DNA from: Lachnospiraceae bacterium
Lineage (GTDB): Bacteria > Bacillota > Clostridia > Lachnospirales > Lachnospiraceae
NCBI GenBank assembly: GCA_021202575.1
Contig: JAJQCU010000201.1
Coordinates: forward strand, 1-5,806
Reading direction: 5' to 3'
Length of the DNA: 5,806 nt
The position numbers were made by a program, and so were the translations under genes. This document shows positions 1-5,806 of the stretch, in pieces; position 1 is the first letter of the stretch; each line of letters begins with the position of its first letter. The notes beneath the pieces are model-generated. The model saw nothing but the letters and a program-made list of their open reading frames with translations, was not told the origin of the DNA and searched no databases.

Positions 1-89
1 CAATATAGTCGTTATATCGTACTCAAATATAAATTTTTTCTTAAGTTTATATCTGAATGAAAAGAAGTACAGGAATGAATCCGAGAATC

Positions 90-132
90 AAAAAGCCGCC
101 GCGCCGGGGTTCCTACACCCCGCCGCGGCGGC
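90..132 (-). terminator. Strong Rho-independent terminator after the 837-codon gene
   Basis: The arms are at 95-110 and 117-132: nine GC pairs (GCCGCCGCG with CGCGGCGGC), one C-C mismatch (104/123), then six further pairs (CGGGGT with ACCCCG) around a 6-base loop. On the minus strand the stem is followed by TTTTT (90-94). It lies about 55 bases beyond the stop codon of the 837-codon gene. No comparable T-tract follows on the plus strand, so it mainly stops leftward transcription. Confidence 0.92.
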
Positions 133-187
133 CTTCATTTAATCACTCATTTTTAACGCGATTAAGAGAGACGGTCAAAATCTCCCC

Positions 188-2701
188 TCAGTTCGCGCTC
201 GTCTGATAGAACGTGTACACATACGCCGTCTCCTCCGACAGCATCCCGGAAGCGTCGCTCCGGGACATATACCCCAGGAAATTCCTGTCCGGACGCATCA
301 GCACGACGTTGTACGCGTTAAAACCGGTCAGCAGCATGGCCTCCCCACTGTCCAGAATAATCAACACTGGAATATCCTGATCCACATAATAAAGCAGACT
401 CGTCAGACTGCAGCCGGTGACCTCAATCAAGGTGTAATCACTATAATTATCCCCTAAAATGACGCTGCAGCTCTCCCCCGCGCTCCACCGCGCGGCCACG
501 TCCGCGTACACCCCCATCTGCTCCAGCATGATTTCCAAACATACCGTCACACTGTCCTTCTCTTCGGTGGAAGCAGTGGCCTCAATGGCGATAATCTGGT
601 TGCTTGTGGACAAAGTCTTCCGCCTCCAGATGTAACTGCCGGTCTCATTGTCCCGAACCATGCCGTTCATACTGTCGGCCTGTTTCACGGCGTAGCTGGC
701 GTCAGTGGTGTATTCCGTCACCTCCCAGGGGCTGCACACAGCCACATACCTGATCTCCGACTGCGTGGAGAAAATCAGACTCTCCACATTCTCCGTCTGC
801 GTCTCCTTCGCCCCCGCAAAGGTCAGACTGCTGACGTCGATCTTATTTTTCAGGGAAATCTGATAAATGGTCTGATAAGTGGACGTAACCACGGTCTCCA
901 CACTGTTGGAGGCGGACTGGCTGCTCTTGCGGCTGACAATATTATCGGAGGTGATGGCCGTATAGCCATCCTCCCCTTTCTGATATCTCTCCAGAACCAG
1001 CTGGTTCCCGTCTATGACACACTCCCGGATCCTCACGTCCTCAATCTCATAATCCTTCTGAATCTCCCCGGCGGAATCCTCAATGCATATCCGGTACATA
1101 TAATAAAACAGGCTTCCATCCTGATTCCGGCTCTGTTCCTCCGTATAGGCATACCCATAGACAAAATCCTCCCCGATAAAGCCAAGGGGCAGAAGCACCT
1201 GGCCGGAGGGCGCTTCCAGCTTCCTGCTGGTATCATTTTCCAGATCAATACAGGTAATCCCGTCCCCGTCCTGAATCACCAGCGCGGACCCGGTATCGGA
1301 GACAAAAATTTCCTGCTCCGCGTTATAGGAGTATACTGTCTCCATCTCCTGAGTTTCCAAGTTCAGCACGCACAGGCACCTATCCATATAAAAATACAGA
1401 TTCTGCCCCGCAAGATAAGCCAGAGTCTCCACCTCCTGCATGACCATCTCCGCGGAATGGCCGCTCTGGATAAAGGCAAGCTCCTCCCGAAGCCCCGTCA
1501 GCGCGTCATAATAATACACGCCAATCCCTACGCTTCCCTCGTGGGTTCTCCGGTTCATATAGCCGTACACCAGAAACGTCATAGAGCCGGCCTCGTCCAC
1601 CTGCAGCACCCAAATGCCATGCTTTCCGTACAGATTCCGCAGATCAATCTCATCGCCATCCCTGAAGCCGTACACGTAATTCATGCAGTTTTCATTGTCA
1701 TCATAATAATACAGGCAGCCGTTGATCACAAACACTGCCATGGCGCCGTCCTCACTCTCCGTGATGTCAACGCCCTCGTTGGAAATGCCCAGCATGATGG
1801 TATTGCTGTTGTACAGATCGCCCTCCATGGAATACAGCACGTCCATGGTGCGTTCATATTCAATAATATAGGTTGTCTCCCCCAGCGTGCGGAGCAGATA
1901 TTTTTCACATACCTCATACAGATAAATATTGTCCTCATCCTGAGCCTGGGCGTAATAGGTTAAAGTATAGCCGCCGTAATTTTTATCCAGACTGGTGATC
2001 GCGGGATAAATATCACTGACCACCTCCACCGCGAGGCCGCCCCACATAACCTGGGAGGTTGTGCAGTGCAGATCCACATAAGCCAGCGTGGAATTATCCC
2101 CGGTCTCATCCGTCTCCATGAAAGGAGCGATATACTCCGAACCGTTCTCAGAATCGAAGGTGCTCTCATGGAACTGCCACACCACCTCAAGCTGCTCGTC
2201 CATACAGTTGTCCGCCGCGTAAATAAAGCGGGTATAGAAGCAGACTTCCTTCTGGTATCTGGTACTGACTTTCAGTACAAGCACATACTCCCCGCCCTCC
2301 TCGATCAGGTCCTTCAGCGTAAAGCTGCAGCTGTAAAGCTCCCCTGCTGAGCGGACTCTCAACTCCCCGTTCTCAATCAGGCGGGTGCTGTCGGAATTCC
2401 TGACCTCATAGGAAGCCGACTGTACCTCCTCCCCGAAGGAATCGATCAGCACGGATATCTGCCTGTCCTCATCCAGCGGAAAAACATACTCCGCCACCTC
2501 GTTCATCTCCATGGAATCGCTGTAGCCGTGGAGCAGATTATAAGCTGTCCCGTCGATCTCAATCTGTACCAGCGGGAATGTGGCCGCCTCCATATCCATG
2601 GAAAGGCCTTCGTTGTCCCGGTTGATAAAATAATATGTAATTACCACACTCGCGAAAAATACAATCACGAATGTTGCCCACATGATAAAATTTTTTTTCA
2701 T
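188..2701 (-). CDS. Membrane-anchored extracytoplasmic protein with beta-propeller-like repeats and a degenerate C39-like C-terminus
   Basis: I recognise no named gene. The product has 837 residues. MKKN followed by a hydrophobic stretch (about 6-26) and no cleavage or lipobox motif predicts a signal anchor, with nearly the whole chain outside the membrane. Residues 40-165 look like a beta-rich domain. About 320-580 contains repeated strand patterns typical of propeller blades, such as GCLYYYDDNEN, GVYYYDALTGL, NLYFYMDRCLCVLNLET and GDGITCIDLEND. A serine/threonine-rich stretch lies at 585-612. From about 690 to 834 the order of helix, hydrophobic strand (DIPVLIILD), LLTGFNAYNVVLMRP and terminal strand resembles peptidase C39-like domains. 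The expected catalytic cysteine aligns with S717 and the expected histidine with E787/A788, so it would be inactive. The ATG has AAAGG only four bases ahead. It is the second gene of its operon and is followed by a strong terminator. Topology is likely, the propeller plausible, and the C39 relation tentative. Confidence 0.85.
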   Translation of the reverse strand: MKKNFIMWATFVIVFFASVVITYYFINRDNEGLSMDMEAATFPLVQIEIDGTAYNLLHGYSDSMEMNEVAEYVFPLDEDRQISVLIDSFGEEVQSASYEVRNSDSTRLIENGELRVRSAGELYSCSFTLKDLIEEGGEYVLVLKVSTRYQKEVCFYTRFIYAADNCMDEQLEVVWQFHESTFDSENGSEYIAPFMETDETGDNSTLAYVDLHCTTSQVMWGGLAVEVVSDIYPAITSLDKNYGGYTLTYYAQAQDEDNIYLYEVCEKYLLRTLGETTYIIEYERTMDVLYSMEGDLYNSNTIMLGISNEGVDITESEDGAMAVFVINGCLYYYDDNENCMNYVYGFRDGDEIDLRNLYGKHGIWVLQVDEAGSMTFLVYGYMNRRTHEGSVGIGVYYYDALTGLREELAFIQSGHSAEMVMQEVETLAYLAGQNLYFYMDRCLCVLNLETQEMETVYSYNAEQEIFVSDTGSALVIQDGDGITCIDLENDTSRKLEAPSGQVLLPLGFIGEDFVYGYAYTEEQSRNQDGSLFYYMYRICIEDSAGEIQKDYEIEDVRIRECVIDGNQLVLERYQKGEDGYTAITSDNIVSRKSSQSASNSVETVVTSTYQTIYQISLKNKIDVSSLTFAGAKETQTENVESLIFSTQSEIRYVAVCSPWEVTEYTTDASYAVKQADSMNGMVRDNETGSYIWRRKTLSTSNQIIAIEATASTEEKDSVTVCLEIMLEQMGVYADVAARWSAGESCSVILGDNYSDYTLIEVTGCSLTSLLYYVDQDIPVLIILDSGEAMLLTGFNAYNVVLMRPDRNFLGYMSRSDASGMLSEETAYVYTFYQTSAN

Positions 2702-2743
2702 TTTTCCTTTGGCGCCCCGCCGCGGGGCTCCTTAAAGAGCCCC
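2702..2743 (-). promoter_or_regulatory. Two overlapping, mutually exclusive hairpins between the 153- and 837-codon genes
   Basis: Minus-strand GGGGCTC (2737-2743, the last codons of the upstream gene) is complementary to GAGCCCC (2724-2730). This makes a 7-bp stem whose 6-base loop contains the TAA stop. The same GCCCCG bases (2723-2728) can instead pair with CGGGGC (2714-2719), making a 6-bp stem with a 3-base loop. That second stem ends just before the AAAGG ribosome-binding site (2706-2710) of the downstream gene. The complementarity is seen directly; a role in translational coupling is inferred. Confidence 0.4.
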
Positions 2744-3193
2744 ATCCGCCCCAATCTTTCCATAACCCTTCAATGTACGGATATTTTCTGTCTTCGGGAT
2801 AAAAACACTACCGCCTTCTCCCTTTTTGCGCTGCTTCATCTGCCGGCGGCTCAGAAGCTCCTCCAGCAGAAGGACCTGCACCATATCGCTGATCCACTCC
2901 CATTTCTGAGGGGATATTTTTTCTTCCTCATCCCCGGTCTCCGATTCTGTCTGCAGAGTCTTGACAATGCTCTCCGCCAGGCGATACAACTGCCATCTGT
3001 CCGGATATTCATCATAAATCATACTTCCCTCATAGTCCATATAATCTATGATGCTTTTTATTTTTTTTAAATATTTCTGCGCGTCCTTCGGATACAATCC
3101 TCTCAGGTAGTCGATATCCCGGCGCAGAGCGTCCTCCTCCCGCGCGGGATACTGAATCGGGTAGGTCATATAAAAGGGGAGATAATTCTGCAT
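2732..3193 (-). CDS. Conserved-type hypothetical protein, 153 aa, function unknown
   Basis: I do not recognise a named family. The product has no signal peptide and no membrane segment, so it is probably cytoplasmic. Residues 18-80 look helical and charged, with a cluster of aromatics and acidic residues (DYMDYEGSMIYDEYPDRW, 50-67). An acidic, glutamate-rich linker follows (82-92). Then comes a helix that is hydrophobic at first and strongly basic at its end (ISDMVQVLLLEELLSRRQMKQRKK, 101-124). The glycine-containing tail may be unstructured. The ATG at 3191-3193 has only a weak purine-rich stretch ahead of it (AAGAG, about 8 bases away). I keep it because no better start with a ribosome-binding site is visible. 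It is the first gene after the putative promoter and ends 30 bases before the 837-codon gene, so the two are probably one operon. Its composition resembles its neighbours', with no sign of recent transfer. A structural or regulatory partner for the downstream exported protein is only a guess. Confidence 0.85.
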   Translation of the reverse strand: MQNYLPFYMTYPIQYPAREEDALRRDIDYLRGLYPKDAQKYLKKIKSIIDYMDYEGSMIYDEYPDRWQLYRLAESIVKTLQTESETGDEEEKISPQKWEWISDMVQVLLLEELLSRRQMKQRKKGEGGSVFIPKTENIRTLKGYGKIGADGAL

Positions 3194-3286
3194 GAAAAAA
3201 ACTCTTTTTTCTTTTAAAATATGCCCGCCGGTTCCTTTCGTGAATGAAAAAATAACGCACTCCGGCGAATCAACGCGAAAATTTTC

Positions 3287-3316
3287 ATTTTACATGCGCG
3301 GCGTTTCATGTAAAAT
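3287..3316 (-). promoter_or_regulatory. Sigma-A-like promoter inside a perfect 10-bp inverted repeat
   Basis: The minus strand reads ATTTTACATG, ten bases, then CATGTAAAAT: a perfect inverted repeat with arms at 3307-3316 and 3287-3296. Within it, TTTACA (3309-3314, one mismatch to TTGACA) and TAAAAT (3287-3292, one mismatch to TATAAT) are 16 bases apart. This is a good minus-strand -35/-10 pair. The start point would be near 3280, giving an untranslated leader of roughly 87 bases before the gene at 3193. Its place directly after the atp terminator and before the next gene supports a promoter. By symmetry the plus strand has the same pair, so activity in both directions is possible. A perfect 10-bp palindrome, GAAAATTTTC (3277-3286), lies immediately downstream. 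Confidence 0.55.
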
Positions 3317-3352
3317 AAAAGCCTCCCGAATCATCTCATCCTTCGGAAGGCT
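3311..3352 (-). terminator. Rho-independent terminator of the atp operon
   Basis: Read on the minus strand, the hairpin arms are GCCTTCCGAA (3342-3351) and TTCGGGAGGC (3321-3330). They form 10 base pairs with one T-G wobble, and A3320/T3352 extend the stem by one more pair. The loop is 11 bases. It is followed directly by TTTTATTTTA (3311-3320). The hairpin starts about 20 bases after the atpC stop codon. Confidence 0.88.
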
Positions 3353-3370
3353 TCTCTTTCGTTCTGCGTT

Positions 3371-3769
3371 CTACTTAATCACCGTAATACGCGCCATGGC
3401 CCGCATCAGCGCCGTCTCCGCCCTGGCGATATCCGTCTCCGGCGTATGGCTGGCCAGTCTCGCCCTTGCGCGCTCTAAAGCCGCCTCCGCCCTGGCCTCG
3501 TCAATTTCCTCCGGCCACTCCACAATCTCCGCCAGGATGGTCACCTGATCCGGCAATATCTCCACAAAGCCGGCATGCAGCGCGGCCTCCTTCGCCTCGT
3601 TATTCTCCATGCGGATGGTCAGGATTCCCGGTTTAATAATCTCTGTCAGAGGAATGTGCCTCGCGTACACGCCAATCTCACCCTCCGTGGTGTTAAACTC
3701 CACCATCTCCACGTCCTGATAAAAGAACACGCGCTCCGGAGTAATGATCTGCAATCTGAATTTCTCCAT
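3371..3769 (-). CDS. atpC: F1Fo ATP synthase epsilon subunit, complete
   Basis: Epsilon sits at the foot of the gamma shaft, contacts the c-ring and, in many bacteria, inhibits ATP hydrolysis through its mobile C-terminal helices. The 132 residues match the family length. The N-terminal beta-sandwich (about 1-84) contains the conserved EGEIGVYARHIPL at 29-41 and ends in VTILAEIVEWPEEID. The C-terminal two-helix domain (about 88-132) is arginine- and alanine-rich (ALERARARL). It begins with IDEARA at 89-94, which fits the I/L-D-x-x-R-A motif known to bind ATP in Bacillus-type epsilon subunits. The ATG is preceded by GAGGAG about 8 bases upstream, and the gap to atpD is 14 bases. The natural stop is TAG (3371-3373), followed within about 20 bases by an intrinsic terminator, so this is the last gene of the atp operon. 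Confidence 0.97.
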   Translation of the reverse strand: MEKFRLQIITPERVFFYQDVEMVEFNTTEGEIGVYARHIPLTEIIKPGILTIRMENNEAKEAALHAGFVEILPDQVTILAEIVEWPEEIDEARAEAALERARARLASHTPETDIARAETALMRAMARITVIK

Positions 3770-3783
3770 ACCGCCTGCTCCTC

Positions 3784-5175
<1,392 letters not shown>

Positions 5176-5248
5176 TTAAGTTTCCTCTTTCCGGCCCGGA
5201 GTAAGGACCTGTCGTCACAATCTGCACAGGTTATTTCCCGACAGCTCC

Positions 5249-5806
<558 letters not shown>

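Noticed and set aside
1..89. AT-rich sequence beyond the last terminator, possibly the promoter region of a further leftward gene
   Set aside because: No well-spaced -35/-10 pair, open frame or RNA gene could be supported, and the candidate downstream gene lies outside the window.
138..170. TTAATC ... GATTAA inverted repeat between the 837-codon gene and its terminator
   Set aside because: Only six AT-rich base pairs with a long loop; expected by chance.
1457..1963. A 168-codon plus-strand frame opposite the 837-codon gene
   Set aside because: Its composition is unusual, rich in Ile, His and Val. It has no convincing ribosome-binding site and is fully contained antisense to a coherent exported protein.
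2528..3070. A 180-codon plus-strand frame spanning the junction of the two accessory genes
   Set aside because: It overlaps both minus-strand genes and their intergenic hairpins, and its translation looks like a random antisense product.
3216..3244. A second promoter candidate, TTCACG and TATTTT 17 bases apart, close to the start at 3193
   Set aside because: Each hexamer has only four of six matches and would leave a very short leader. The pair at 3287-3314 is clearly better.
5207..5231. Inverted repeat ACCTGT-N13-ACAGGT between atpG and atpD
   Set aside because: Only six base pairs with a long loop and no T-tract. It may be a weak intercistronic structure or chance, and is not a terminator.

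Overview
The window reads as the 3' end of an F1Fo ATP synthase operon plus a two-gene accessory unit, all on the minus strand. It most likely comes from a gut-type Clostridia genome, with Lachnospiraceae as the best guess. This rests on mid-range GC content (about half), the Firmicutes-style order gamma-beta-epsilon at the operon end, Firmicutes-like protein sequences, and the type of hypothetical genes that follow. No database was consulted, so the placement is an inference.

Layout in transcription order (right to left): the C-terminal part of atpG (F1 gamma) enters from the right edge and carries an in-frame amber codon at 5525-5527. It is followed by complete atpD (beta, 3784-5175) and complete atpC (epsilon, 3371-3769). 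A clear intrinsic terminator (3311-3352) closes the atp operon. Directly after it, a perfect 10-bp inverted repeat (3287-3316) contains a good sigma-A-like promoter, which probably starts the second unit. That unit holds a 153-codon gene of unknown function (2732-3193) and an 837-codon gene (188-2701). The latter encodes a membrane-anchored extracytoplasmic protein with beta-propeller-like repeats and a C-terminal segment resembling an inactivated C39-type papain-like domain. A very strong GC-rich hairpin with a T-tract (90-132) ends this unit. The first ~90 bases are AT-rich and hold no gene I can support.

The atp genes build the F1 catalytic head and central stalk (beta = catalysis, gamma = rotor shaft, epsilon = rotor clutch/inhibitor). 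The downstream pair looks like a separate operon for the cell surface, with a cytoplasmic-looking small protein followed by an anchored exported protein. Nothing in the sequence ties its function to ATP synthesis beyond adjacency.

The observations most worth checking are the amber codon inside an otherwise intact, essential-type gamma gene, the promoter embedded in a symmetric inverted repeat, and two mutually exclusive hairpins between the two downstream genes.
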